Assembly (NCBI GenBank): GCA_964537965.1
Contig: CAZIDB010000072.1
Location: 1-20,012, forward strand
DNA length: 20,012 nucleotides
Source: SURF-24 sp964537965
GTDB lineage: Bacteria > Bacteroidota > Ignavibacteria > Ignavibacteriales > SURF-24
Reading direction: 5' to 3'
The notes beneath the pieces were generated by a model, which was not told the origin of the DNA, made no database searches, and saw only the letters and a list, made by a program, of their open reading frames with translations. A program made the translations under genes and the position numbers. Shown here one piece after another: positions 1 through 9,259 of the stretch. Numbering within the stretch: the stretch's first letter is position 1; every line of letters starts with the position of its first letter.

Positions 1-1132
1 TTCTGTCAAGTATACCGCCGATAAACCTTGAATCAGAAAAAGCAATTGCAGCTGGACCGTCCCACGGTTACATAATTGAAGAGTGAAATTCGTAAAATGC
101 TCTTTTATCTTCACTCATTTGAATCTTAGGGCCGTAAGCTTCAGGTACCATCATCATCATAGCATGCGGTAAAGATCTTCCGCTAAGGACAAGCAACTCC
201 AGTACGTTATCAAATATTGCCGAGTCGCTGCCGTCTTCAACAATTACCGGCTTTAATTTTTCAATGTCATCACCAAATAAATTTGATTTGAGAATTGCTT
301 CGCGGGCTTTCATCCGGTTGATGTTGCCGTACAAAGTGTTTATCTCACCGTTGTGTGCAATGAATCTGAAAGGTTGGGCAAGATTCCAGGTAGGTAAAGT
401 ATTTGTACTGTACCTTTGGTGCACAATGGCGAATGAACTTGCAAATCTTTCATCTGCAAGATCATTAAAGTAAGAAGGTAACTGGCTGGCAGTTAATAAT
501 CCTTTATAGACAATTCTGTTTGAAGATAAACTTGTAACATAAAACTGAGATGTGTCTTCTTCCCAACTACTAACTTCTTTTTCAACTAATCTTCTAATAA
601 CATAGAGTTTTCGTTCGAATGAATCAGTACTGTTTTTCCCTTTTCCAATAATGATCTGAGAAAAAACCGGCTCTGTACTTTTAGCAAGTTCACCTAATGA
701 GTTATTATCGATCGGTAAACTTCTCCAGCCTAAAACTTCGCAACCTTCATCTTCTGTAAATTTTTCAAAGTAATGGATACACCTGTTCCTGAGATCATTA
801 TCTTTTGGCAAGAACACCATTCCGACTGCATACTCTCCCTGTTTTGGAAGTGAAATATTTTTTAATGCAAGTTCATCTCTGAAGAAAGCATCAGGCATTT
901 GAATCATGAAGCCGGCGCCATCACCAGTAGATTTATCTCCCCCGATAGCGCCACGATGTTCAAGATTAATTAATATCCGAACGGCATCATTAATTATGTT
1001 GTGAGTCGGAATCCCGTCAAGTTTAGCAATAATACCTACGCCACAGCTATCGTGTTCAAAGCCTGGGTCGTACAATCCGATTTTCTTAATTCTTCCGGAT
1101 GAATATCTCAGACTATTTTCTTTTGTCCTCAT
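1..1132 (-). CDS. gltB: Glutamate synthase (GOGAT) large subunit, N-terminal part, interrupted by an in-frame stop
   Basis: Glutamate synthase transfers the amide of glutamine to 2-oxoglutarate, giving two glutamates. The visible part is the class II glutamine amidotransferase domain. A propeptide of about 29 residues precedes HDSCGVG, so Cys30 should become the N-terminal nucleophile after processing. LEHRGA, STGDGAG and HNGEINT follow as expected for the family. The ATG at 1132 has a GGAGG ribosome binding site 7 bases upstream. An in-frame TAA at 68-70 ends the 354-residue frame, yet the same frame continues to the window edge with family-typical PWDGPAAIAF. The family normally reads EPWDGPAA here, so a Glu codon appears changed to a stop. 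The gene may be a pseudogene or the base may be wrong. It lies 189 bases downstream of cimA in the same direction and could share its transcript. The identity is secure; whether the gene is intact is not. Confidence 0.9.
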
Positions 1133-1167
1133 GTGTTAGCCTCCGATCGAAAGGAAGTAGTAATTAT

Positions 1168-1192
1168 TTAACTAATCATACTTCATAGTTAA
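1168..1192. promoter_or_regulatory. Inverted repeat upstream of gltB, possible operator
   Basis: A perfect 7-base dyad (TTAACTA and TAGTTAA, 11-base spacer) lies 36-60 bases before the gltB start. On the minus strand it overlaps a loose promoter-like pair (TTGTTA, then TAAATA after about 19 bases). It could be an operator or promoter for separate gltB control. AT-rich dyads are common by chance, so this is weak. Confidence 0.25.
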
Positions 1193-1321
1193 CAAAAATT
1201 ATTTTGGGTAAAAGATTAAGAATAAGAGAAAGGCTTAGAAAATTCCTTCTCAATTATTCTTCAAATCATTAAACCTATTTTGCTACTCCTGTAAAAATCC
1301 TGGTGGGATGCCCTTAAAAAA

Positions 1322-2914
1322 TTAAATGGCTTTTGGCGAATTAACTTTTTTAATATTAAACAGTTTGTAATTAATGCTGTCCACAAGTGCCTGCCAGCTT
1401 GCTTCAATTATATTTTCAGAAACCCCAACTGTTGTCCAGGTTTCATTTCCGTCACTAGATTGAATTAATACCCTTACCTTGGCAGCAGTACCGTCTTTTT
1501 CATCAAGTACTCTTACTTTGTAATCTATAAGTTTTATTAATGCAATTTCAGGGTAAAATCTTGTTAATGCTTTTCGAAGCGCATTATCCAATGCATTTAC
1601 CGGTCCTTCACCGTTTGCAGCAGTATGTTCAATTTCGCCGTCCACTTCTATTTTCAGAACCGCTTCAGAACTTTCTTGTTTACGATGATCAAAAGTTACA
1701 TTCACTTTAGATTCAAGCATTTTAAAGAAAGGAGTAAATTCATTCATCTCAGAACGCAGTATTAATTCAAAAGATGCTTCTGCACCGTCGAATTGATATC
1801 CACTGTACTCCAGTGATTTAATATGATTGACAAGACGCTTGCTTAATTCCTTATCACCATTAATGTTAACACCAAATTCCTTTGCTTTGTACTTGATGTT
1901 GCTTTGACCAGATAAATCTGATACTAGAACTCTCTGTTTGTTACCTATTAATGTCGGGTCAATATGTTCGTACATTTTACTGTTCTTTAAAACCGCACTA
2001 ACATGAATTCCACCTTTGTGTGCAAAAGCAGAATTACCTACAAAAGCTGCACGTGTATTAGGAACAAGATTCATCGTTTCAAATACAAAATTAGATACAG
2101 AAGTTAAATGCTCAAGGTTAACATCAATGTTTGTATTCTTTGCCAGCTTTAAAACTAAATTAGGAATTATACTTGAAAGATTTGCATTGCCGCATCTTTC
2201 ACCAACACCGTTAATTGTACCCTGTACATGCACTACACCTGCCTGTACAGCCGCAAGCGAATTTGCAACTGCCAGTTCACCATCATTATGTGCATGAATT
2301 CCAACCGGAATAGATAAAAGATTTTTTACTTCATAAACAATTGAAGAAACTTCTTGAGGTAATGAGCCGCCGTTAGTATCACACAATACAATTATGTCCG
2401 CGCCCCCGCGTTCTGCTGCCTGAATCATCTTAGTTGCAAATGCTTTATTGTTTTTAAAGCCGTCAAAAAAATGTTCTGCATCGAATACAACTTTTCTTCC
2501 GTTTCCTTTTAAGAATTTCACGGATTTATAAATCAACTCTTCATTCTCATCATCTGTTAATCCAAGTCCCACTTCGGAATGGAATTGCCAGGTTTTACCA
2601 AATATTGATACCACTTCAGATTCAGCTTTAATTAAGGCTAAAAGGTTGGGATCAGTTTCTACCTGGTTAGGAAACCTTGCAGTAGAACCGAAAGCGCAAA
2701 TCTTTGCATGATTAAGTTTGATCTGTTTGACTTTCTGAAAATATTCTTCGTCCTTAGGATTGCTGCCGGGCCACCCGCCTTCAATAATATCAATACCGAA
2801 TTCATCAAGTCTCTGTGTAATCAACAATTTATCCTGTACAGATAAATTGATTCCTTCACCCTGAGTACCGTCTCTCAAGGTAGTATCAAATATTTCAACA
2901 AAATTAGTTTTCAT
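1322..2914 (-). CDS. cimA: (R)-citramalate synthase CimA
   Basis: CimA condenses acetyl-CoA with pyruvate to (R)-citramalate, the first step of threonine-independent isoleucine synthesis. The product then passes through LeuCD and LeuB to 2-oxobutanoate. The N-terminal HMGL-like barrel starts with FDTTLRDGTQ. IEGGWPGSNPKD is typical of the citramalate-synthase branch rather than LeuA. The metal-binding HAHND and the GVGERCGNA segment follow. The last 130 or so residues form the LeuA-type regulatory dimer domain, where end-product inhibition normally acts. I chose the ATG at 2914 (530 residues). A GTG four codons upstream, at 2926, is also open, but the purine-rich GAGAG favours the ATG. It sits 57 bases after leuD in the operon. 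A 2-isopropylmalate synthase role is unlikely, because a separate leuA is present. Confidence 0.93.
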   Translation of the reverse strand: MKTNFVEIFDTTLRDGTQGEGINLSVQDKLLITQRLDEFGIDIIEGGWPGSNPKDEEYFQKVKQIKLNHAKICAFGSTARFPNQVETDPNLLALIKAESEVVSIFGKTWQFHSEVGLGLTDDENEELIYKSVKFLKGNGRKVVFDAEHFFDGFKNNKAFATKMIQAAERGGADIIVLCDTNGGSLPQEVSSIVYEVKNLLSIPVGIHAHNDGELAVANSLAAVQAGVVHVQGTINGVGERCGNANLSSIIPNLVLKLAKNTNIDVNLEHLTSVSNFVFETMNLVPNTRAAFVGNSAFAHKGGIHVSAVLKNSKMYEHIDPTLIGNKQRVLVSDLSGQSNIKYKAKEFGVNINGDKELSKRLVNHIKSLEYSGYQFDGAEASFELILRSEMNEFTPFFKMLESKVNVTFDHRKQESSEAVLKIEVDGEIEHTAANGEGPVNALDNALRKALTRFYPEIALIKLIDYKVRVLDEKDGTAAKVRVLIQSSDGNETWTTVGVSENIIEASWQALVDSINYKLFNIKKVNSPKAI

Positions 2915-2971
2915 TTCAACTCTCACTTATTATTGAAGACTTAATCAGTCCTTACATTGGTCTCTTTTTAA

Positions 2972-3532
2972 TTAAACCAGCATTCCTGAATTCCTGGCGA
3001 AGTTAAATAATCCTCCGGCTTCCACAATTTCATAAACGCTGCCAAGTGAATTAAGTTCATAAACCTGTCCGGTGCTTTTATTAGTAAGCTTGCTTTCATT
3101 TAAATTGATTTCCAGTTCATCACCTGTTTTGATTTTATCGTTTAACTTTTCTTTACTTTCCGTCGGGATAAGAAAACCGCCATCAACAGAATTGCGGTAA
3201 AATATTCTTGCATACGATTCAGCTACGATTGCTTTAACTCCTGCAACCTGCAATGCGAATGGTGCATGTTCTCTTGATGAACCGCAACCAAAGTTAGAAC
3301 CGCCGATTATAATTGAAAATTCCGATTGATAATCATCGCCTTTAATAAAAGTTTTACCACCTTCCGGCAATCCTGCCTGCTCAATCGGTACACTTGATAG
3401 TGCAAAGTGTCCGTACTTTTTCACTTCTTCCGGATCTGTAATACTGTAAACCAGATGTTCTGCAGGAATGATCTGGTCAGTATCAATATTATTACCAAGC
3501 ACATATGCTTTGCCGTTTATAATTTTTTCCAT
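2972..3532 (-). CDS. leuD: 3-isopropylmalate dehydratase small subunit
   Basis: This small subunit pairs with LeuC to isomerise 2-isopropylmalate to 3-isopropylmalate. By inference from operon content it also processes citramalate from CimA. At 186 residues it has the size of short aconitase-type swivel-domain proteins. NNIDTDQIIPAEHL near the N-terminus and GSNFGCGSSREHAPFAL near residues 80-95 are family signatures. The ATG at 3532 has GGGAG about 8 bases upstream. A 9-bp GC-rich palindrome ends only 14 bases before the ATG, so the ribosome binding site sits at the foot of a stable hairpin. That could lower LeuD translation or protect the downstream mRNA. The gene lies between leuC and cimA. 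Confidence 0.95.
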   Translation of the reverse strand: MEKIINGKAYVLGNNIDTDQIIPAEHLVYSITDPEEVKKYGHFALSSVPIEQAGLPEGGKTFIKGDDYQSEFSIIIGGSNFGCGSSREHAPFALQVAGVKAIVAESYARIFYRNSVDGGFLIPTESKEKLNDKIKTGDELEINLNESKLTNKSTGQVYELNSLGSVYEIVEAGGLFNFARNSGMLV

Positions 3533-3546
3533 AAGCCTACTCCCTG

Positions 3547-3567
3547 CCCTCTCCCCAAGGGAGAGGG
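3547..3567. repeat. REP-like GC-rich palindrome in the leuC-leuD spacer
   Basis: CCCTCTCCC and GGGAGAGGG form a perfect 9-bp stem with a CAA loop, in otherwise very AT-rich DNA. The composition and the flanking CCCTGCC resemble dispersed palindromic repeats found in many genomes. A copy count in this genome would be needed to confirm that. Because the poly-T run is missing on the minus strand side, it is not a standard terminator for leuC. Confidence 0.6.
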
Positions 3568-3596
3568 TTCTAAAATTTTTTATTCTATTCTTAAAT

Positions 3597-3621
3597 TTTT
3601 TTTAACAATTAGTTAAAAAAA
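3597..3621. repeat. AT-only inverted repeat after leuC
   Basis: TTTTTTTAAC and GTTAAAAAAA form a perfect 10-base inverted repeat with a 5-base spacer, 28 bases past the leuC stop. The stem is almost entirely A-T and so weak. It may mark a partial termination or RNA-processing point, or simply reflect base composition. Confidence 0.3.
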
Positions 3622-3648
3622 GTTTAGCAACTTCATTATTAATATGTT

Positions 3649-4878
3649 TTAAAGAACTTCTCTCGGATCAGTTAACTCACCCTTTATTGCAGAAGCTGCT
3701 ACAGTTAATGGTGAAGCAAGATAAACTTCTGATTTTTTACTTCCCATTCTACCGGGGAAATTTCTATTTGTTGTGGATACAACAACATCACCATCTGCGG
3801 ATCTGCCGATAGTATCTGATGGCCCGCCGAGACACGCAGCACAGGATGATTCAGCTATAATACAGCCTGCATTAACAAATATATCTTTTAATGATATGCC
3901 TGAGATAGTTTCTTCCTCAAGCTGTTTTGCTACGCTTGTACTTGCCGGTACAATGAAAGTTGGAACCTGAACTTTATTTCCTAAAAGTATTTTTCCGGCA
4001 AACATAAAATCAGTTAATTTGCCTCCTGTACATGATCCGATGTATGCTTTAGTTATTTTTTTGCCGGATACATTTTTTACAAGATCTCTGTTATCTGGGC
4101 TGTGTGGTTTTGCAACTAAAGGCTCCATCCTGGAAACATCATAAACATATTTTGCAAAATATTCAGCATCAGGATCGCTGTAAAATTCATCGTAGGAATC
4201 AATACCTTTTTCTTTTAGATATTCACGGGTAACATTATCAACTGCAATAATACCATTCATGCCACCGGCTTCAATTGCCATATTGGTTAATGTCATCCTT
4301 TCAAGCATTGATAATGATTGTATAGCCTCACCGTCAAATTCCATTGCACAGTAAGTTGCGCCATCAGTTGTTATATCACCAAGAATCTGTAAGATTAAAT
4401 CTTTTGCCGTTAAGTACTCGGGTAGCTTTCCGTTAAATGTAAATTTCATTGAAGCAGGAACCTTCTCCCAGATTTTTCCTGTACCGAGAATAAATGCTGC
4501 GTCAGTATTTCCCACACCGGTTGCAAACATTCCGAAAGCACCTGATGTACATGTATGAGAATCAGTACCGAATAAAACTGTTCCGGGAACATTATAACCT
4601 TCTTCAGCAAGAGCTATATGACAAACACCTTTATATCTTTCAGTTCCAACATCATAATAATTTGGCAGGTCATAGTCTGCAGCAAACTGTCTAAGTATAT
4701 CAACGTTCCTGTTTGCCTGGGCATTCTTTGTAAAAATATAATGATCAGGAAATATCACTAATTTATTTTTATCCCATACTTTTGCTTTCTCACCAAATTC
4801 CTTTTTCCAGATTGCAACAGTCGGCGGACCGCAGACATCGTGAGTCATAAGAACATCAACATTAAGCCAAATGCTTTC
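3649..4878 (-). CDS. leuC: 3-isopropylmalate dehydratase large subunit, N-terminus lost in the gap
   Basis: This is the aconitase-family catalytic subunit that works with LeuD. The iron-sulfur ligands are visible: one Cys in GSCTGG and two in SSCAACLGG. LFGTDSHTCTSGAFG and NRNFPGRMGS are further family signatures. The ATG at 4848 (MTHDVCGPP) is internal. The same frame extends upstream to the gap through ESIWLNVDVL, matching the sequence that precedes MTHD in homologues. About 17-20 codons, including the true start, therefore lie in the N run. A possible start is the ATG at 4991 (MQSI) on the other side of the gap. The single leuCD pair probably serves both the leucine and the citramalate branches. 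Confidence 0.93.
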   Translation of the reverse strand, partial: ESIWLNVDVLMTHDVCGPPTVAIWKKEFGEKAKVWDKNKLVIFPDHYIFTKNAQANRNVDILRQFAADYDLPNYYDVGTERYKGVCHIALAEEGYNVPGTVLFGTDSHTCTSGAFGMFATGVGNTDAAFILGTGKIWEKVPASMKFTFNGKLPEYLTAKDLILQILGDITTDGATYCAMEFDGEAIQSLSMLERMTLTNMAIEAGGMNGIIAVDNVTREYLKEKGIDSYDEFYSDPDAEYFAKYVYDVSRMEPLVAKPHSPDNRDLVKNVSGKKITKAYIGSCTGGKLTDFMFAGKILLGNKVQVPTFIVPASTSVAKQLEEETISGISLKDIFVNAGCIIAESSCAACLGGPSDTIGRSADGDVVVSTTNRNFPGRMGSKKSEVYLASPLTVAASAIKGELTDPREVL

Positions 4879-4978
4879 NNNNNNNNNNNNNNNNNNNNNN
4901 NNNNNNNNNNNNNNNNNNNNNNNNNNNNNNNNNNNNNNNNNNNNNNNNNNNNNNNNNNNNNNNNNNNNNNNNNNNNNN
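4879..4978. other. Assembly gap (100 N) at the leuA-leuC junction
   Basis: Exactly 100 N suggests a placeholder of unknown true length. The flanks share no obvious repeat, unlike the other gap. It removes the start of leuC and the stop codon of leuA. Comparison with typical LeuC N-termini suggests that only about 50-60 bases are missing. Confidence 0.95.
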
Positions 4979-6557
4979 AAATTGATTGCATTGTAATTTT
5001 TTCTTCAGACAAATTTATGTTTGTCCTTTGGTAAAGTTGATATTGATTTATAGCCTGCACATATGCTTTTGCGCTTGCTTCAATAATATCCGTTGAAACA
5101 CCACGTCCTGTAAAAGAATTCTCTTCACTTCTAATTCTTACAATTGCTTCTCCCAATGCCTGCCTGCCCTGAGTTACAGAACGAACATTATAAGATTCAA
5201 CAGTAGGCTTTAAATTCAAGGCGCGCTCTATTGCATTAAAGCAGGCATCAACAGGTCCGTCTCCGGTAGAAGATTCCTGTATTGTCTCCTCCCCAACTTT
5301 CAATCTTATGGTTGCAGTTGGAATTGTGAATGTGCCAGCATTTACCTGTAAATAATCAAGTTCATACATTTCACGCGCCTTATAAACTTCATCGCCCATA
5401 AGAATGCGAAGGTCATCATCGAACACTTCTTTTTTCTTATCGGCCAGCTCGAGAAATTTAGTATATACTTTCTGTAATTCATCTTCAGTAAATTTGTAGC
5501 CAAGTTCATCAAGGCGGACTTTTAAACCGTGTCTACCCGAATGTCTTCCAAGTACTATTTTAGTTTTATTAACGCCAACATCTGCAGGACGCATAATTTC
5601 ATAAGTCTGATTATTCTTTAACATACCATCCTGGTGAATACCTGATTCGTGTGCAAAAGCATTTTCTCCAACAATTGCTTTATTGGGTTGAACAACTATT
5701 CCGGTAAAGCCGGAGACCATTCTGCTTGCATTATAAATTTCTGTTGTATCAATATCCGTCTTGTAGTTCCATAAATCCTGGCGTACTTTTAACGCCATAA
5801 TTATTTCTTCAAGCGAAGCGTTGCCTGCCCGCTCACCTATTCCATTTATTGTACACTCAACCTGTCTTGCTCCATTCTGAATTGCAGATAAAGTATTTGC
5901 AACAGCAAGACCTAAATCGTTATGGCAATGAACGCTTATAATTGCTTTATCAACATTCTTAACGCGTCTTTTCAACTCAGCAATTTTCTGCCCGAATTCA
6001 GACGGCATCGTATATCCCGTTGTATCAGGAATATTGATTGTATTGGCACCCGCATCAATTGCTGTTTCAACGATATCTGCGAGGTAACCAATGTCTGTTC
6101 TGCCAGCATCTTCAGCAGAGAATTCTACATCATCCACAAATGTTTTAGCGTATTGAACCATATCATACGACATCTTTAGAACAGTCTTCCTTTTTTCTTC
6201 AAGAGTCTTTCCATATTTCTCATCACCAAACTTTCCGAGAATGTGAATATCTGAAGTACTTGAGAATGTATGGATGCGAGGTCTCTTTCCATTCCTTAAA
6301 GCGTCGTATGCTGATTTAATATCTATCTCTTTTGCTCTTGCTAAAGCAGCAACCACAACATCAAGTTCATCCGCAATTCTTTTTACTGCTTCAAATTGTG
6401 CCGGTGAAGAAACCGGGAAGCCTGCTTCAATTATATCAACCTTTAGTTTTACAAGTTGTCTTGCAATTTCAAACTTCTCATAAACATTTAATGATGCGCC
6501 GGGTGATTGCTCACCATCTCTTAAAGTAGTATCGAATACAAATATTTTCTCACTCAT
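4979..6557 (-). CDS. leuA: 2-isopropylmalate synthase, C-terminus runs into the gap
   Basis: LeuA condenses acetyl-CoA with 2-oxoisovalerate, the committed step of leucine synthesis. FDTTLRDGEQSPG starts the barrel near residue 8. HCHND supplies metal ligands, followed by GIGERAGNASLEE. ENAFAHESGIHQDGML is characteristic of LeuA. The C-terminal regulatory domain, normally the site of leucine feedback, spans roughly residues 390-520. The ATG at 6557 has AGGAG 6-7 bases upstream. There are 526 codons before the gap, already full family length, but no stop codon is seen. The last codons read ITMQSI, where MQSI looks like a leuC start in the same frame. The gene may end inside the gap, or an error near the contig edge may hide the stop. 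A LeuA-LeuC fusion is less likely. Confidence 0.95.
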
Positions 6558-6590
6558 TTTATGCTCCTGGTTTTTCCTGCTTATGGTCTT

Positions 6591-7679
6591 TTAAACCACA
6601 ACAGAGTTTTCAACAAAAATTGTATTTATGTTTTTTAAAATCGTTTCTGTCATTTCATCAGTGGAGACTAGTTTACAGCCTTCAGAAAAAATATCGGCGG
6701 TTCTTAGTCCCTGAGCAAGAGTTTTTTCAATCGATTCCTCAACCAGTTCTGCAGCTTTAGGAATTTTAAGCGAGTAATGGAACATCATTGCTACTGAAGC
6801 TATTGCTGCAAGTGGATTTGCTTTATTCTGGCCTGCTATATCAGGTGCGCTACCATGAACAGGTTCATACAAAGCATATTTATTTCCAAGGCTTGCAGAT
6901 GGAAGCATACCAAGACTACCTGTAATCATTCCTGCTATATCACTTAAAATATCCCCAAACAGGTTTGATGTTAAAATTATATCAAACTGTTTAGGTGAAC
7001 GAACTATCTGCATTGCTGCGTTATCTACGTACATATCTTTCAATTCAACATCAGGAAAATCTTTATGAACTTCGTGAACTATTGTACGCCAGAACTGAGA
7101 GACTTCAAGAACATTGGCTTTATCAACTGATGTAACTTGTTTTTTTCTAAGACGTGCAAGTTCAAAAGCCTTCTGCGCAATTCTTTTAACTTCATTCTTA
7201 TCATAAACCATCGTATTCCAGCCACGGTTTTCATCGAAGCCTCTTGGCTGCCCAAAATATATTCCGCCTGTTAATTCACGAAGTACAATAAAATCTGTCC
7301 CTTCAAGAACATCCGCTTTAAGAGTTGATCCGTCAACCAAAGCTTTATAAACTTTAGCAGGACGAACATTAGCATAAAGTCCAAGTGATTTTCTTAGTTT
7401 AAGCAGTGCTGCTTCAGGTTTTAACTTGTGTGGTAATGATTCCCATTTATAACCGCCAACCGCACCCAGAAAAACAACATCAGCTTTAAAACATGTATCC
7501 AATGTTTCATCAGTAAGAGGGTCGCCAAATGCTTCATAAGATGCACCGCCAATTAGTTTTTCATCAAATTCAAATTCTATATGGAATTTTGAACCAACAT
7601 TTTTAAGTACCTGAACCGCTGCGTTTGTTACTTCTGGTCCAATTCCATCACCGGGAAGCAGCACTACTTTATAATTCAT
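6591..7679 (-). CDS. leuB: 3-isopropylmalate dehydrogenase
   Basis: LeuB oxidises and decarboxylates 3-isopropylmalate with NAD+. In the citramalate route it would also turn 3-methylmalate into 2-oxobutanoate. LLPGDGIGPEV begins the Rossmann-like fold. RELTGGIYFGQPRG, NLFGDILSD and EPVHGSAPDIAGQNKANP are strong family motifs that cover the active site and the NAD pocket. The length of 362 residues is typical. Its ATG overlaps the ilvC stop by four bases (ATGA, 7676-7679), indicating translational coupling. leuA follows after 33 bases. Confidence 0.97.
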   Translation of the reverse strand: MNYKVVLLPGDGIGPEVTNAAVQVLKNVGSKFHIEFEFDEKLIGGASYEAFGDPLTDETLDTCFKADVVFLGAVGGYKWESLPHKLKPEAALLKLRKSLGLYANVRPAKVYKALVDGSTLKADVLEGTDFIVLRELTGGIYFGQPRGFDENRGWNTMVYDKNEVKRIAQKAFELARLRKKQVTSVDKANVLEVSQFWRTIVHEVHKDFPDVELKDMYVDNAAMQIVRSPKQFDIILTSNLFGDILSDIAGMITGSLGMLPSASLGNKYALYEPVHGSAPDIAGQNKANPLAAIASVAMMFHYSLKIPKAAELVEESIEKTLAQGLRTADIFSEGCKLVSTDEMTETILKNINTIFVENSVVV

Positions 7680-8692
7680 ACACCCACCTCTTCTTTTGGA
7701 TTTTTCTTAAAGAGCCAGCTCATCATACCTCTTAATTTTGATCCTACAACTTCAATTGGATGATTTTTATTTTCTTCTCTTAATTTATTCATCTTTGGCT
7801 GGCCTGAATTATATTCATCAAGCCATTCTTTAGCGAACTGACCGCTTTGTACTTCACTTAATATTTTCTTCATTTCTTTTTTAGTCTCGGCCGTAATCAA
7901 ACGACTTCCGCGTGTCATTCCGCCGTATTCGGCAGTATCGCTTACAGAATAATTCATTCTTGATAAACCACCTTCGTAATAAAGATCAACAATCAATTTC
8001 ATTTCGTGCATACATTCAAAGTAAGCAAGTTCAGGAGGATAACCGGCTTCTACCAAAGTTTCAAATCCTGCTTTTATTAATTCAGCAGAGCCGCCGCATA
8101 ATACTGCCTGTTCACCGAACAAATCAGTTTCGGTTTCATCTTTAAAGTTAGTTTCAATTACACCTGCTCTTGTACCACCTATTCCTTTAGCCCATGCCAG
8201 AGCAAGTTCTTTTGTGTTGCCTGTTGGATCCTGATAGACTGCAATTAAATTTGGGACTCCTGAACCTTCAAGGAAAGTACGTCTTACCAAATGCCCCGGA
8301 CCTTTCGGTGCAATCATCATAACATTAACGTCTGCAGGAGGAACGATTTGTTTATAATGAATATTAAATCCATGGCCAAATGCAATAACATCACCTGGTT
8401 TAACAAACGGTGCAATCTCTGCATCATAAACAGCTTTCTGATTCTGATCCGGAAGAAGAATCATAATTACATTTGCCCATTCAACAGCTTCAGAAATAGT
8501 TTTTACTTTTAACCCGGCTTTTTCAGCTTTTTCCCATTTATCACTTGTCTTACGTAATCCAACACAAACATTCATTCCGCTGTCATTAAGATTGAGAGCA
8601 TGGGCATGTCCCTGGCTTCCGAAGCCAAGTACAGCAATTTTCTTTTCTTTCAAAACATCAAGAGATGCATCCTGATCATAATATACTTTCAT
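7676..8692 (-). CDS. ilvC: Ketol-acid reductoisomerase (class I)
   Basis: IlvC converts acetolactate and acetohydroxybutyrate to the dihydroxy acids, using NAD(P)H and Mg2+. GFGSQG at residues 23-28 is the dinucleotide-binding loop. AFGHGFNIHY and IAPKGPGHLVRR line the active site, and ETDLFGEQ carries the acidic metal ligands. At 338 residues it is the short class I form. AGAGGA lies just upstream of the ATG at 8692. It starts 16 bases after ilvN and overlaps leuB, so it joins the ilv and leu halves of the operon. Confidence 0.97.
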   Translation of the reverse strand: MKVYYDQDASLDVLKEKKIAVLGFGSQGHAHALNLNDSGMNVCVGLRKTSDKWEKAEKAGLKVKTISEAVEWANVIMILLPDQNQKAVYDAEIAPFVKPGDVIAFGHGFNIHYKQIVPPADVNVMMIAPKGPGHLVRRTFLEGSGVPNLIAVYQDPTGNTKELALAWAKGIGGTRAGVIETNFKDETETDLFGEQAVLCGGSAELIKAGFETLVEAGYPPELAYFECMHEMKLIVDLYYEGGLSRMNYSVSDTAEYGGMTRGSRLITAETKKEMKKILSEVQSGQFAKEWLDEYNSGQPKMNKLREENKNHPIEVVGSKLRGMMSWLFKKNPKEEVGV

Positions 8693-8708
8693 TTAATTCC
8701 TCTTAAAT

Positions 8709-9227
8709 TTATAATTGTGAATAAGTAGATTCTTTTTTTACTTCTTTAGTTTGTTCACCGCGTTTAAGTGCAACGGTGCCGGACCTGGCCATTTCTTTTA
8801 TACCGAATGGTAAAAGAACATTTACTGCCGCATCAATTTTATCCGGTGGACCTGTAATTTCAAGCGTCATTGTTTTATTGTTCACATCAACTATATTCCC
8901 TCTGAAGATATTGCATACATCGATTATTTCTGCACGCGATCCTTTCTGGTAATAAACGGTTATTAGTGCAAGCTCGCGAACAACATTAGTTGAACCGGTA
9001 AAATCAACTACTTTTATAGTGTCAATCAACCTGTTCAACTGTTTAACAACCTGCTCAATAATTTTATCATCACCTGAGGTAACGATAGTCATTCTTGATA
9101 TATCCGGAGCTTCAGTTTCTCCGATTGAAATACTCTGAATGTTAAAGCCTTTGCCGCTGAACATTGTGGCAACACGGTTGAACGCTCCGAAACGATTCTC
9201 TACCAATACCGAAATAATATGTTTCAT
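8709..9227 (-). CDS. ilvN: Acetolactate synthase small (regulatory) subunit
   Basis: This is the ACT-domain subunit that activates IlvB and normally gives it valine sensitivity. HIISVLVENRFGAFNRVATMF and GFNIQSISIG at the N-terminus form the ACT domain. A second ferredoxin-like domain covers about residues 85-155, with GNIVDVNNKTMTLEITG. At 172 residues it is of normal length. The ATG at 9227 has GAGGG four bases upstream. It sits between ilvB (32 bases before) and ilvC (16 bases after). Some annotations call this gene ilvH. Confidence 0.95.
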   Translation of the reverse strand: MKHIISVLVENRFGAFNRVATMFSGKGFNIQSISIGETEAPDISRMTIVTSGDDKIIEQVVKQLNRLIDTIKVVDFTGSTNVVRELALITVYYQKGSRAEIIDVCNIFRGNIVDVNNKTMTLEITGPPDKIDAAVNVLLPFGIKEMARSGTVALKRGEQTKEVKKESTYSQL

Positions 9228-9259
9228 TTTTCCCTCATACAGAAAAACTTTCTGTTACG

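Noticed and set aside
4840..5034. Open frame on the plus strand across the first N gap
   Set aside because: It exists only because N codons are read as open; real leuA and leuC occupy the other strand.
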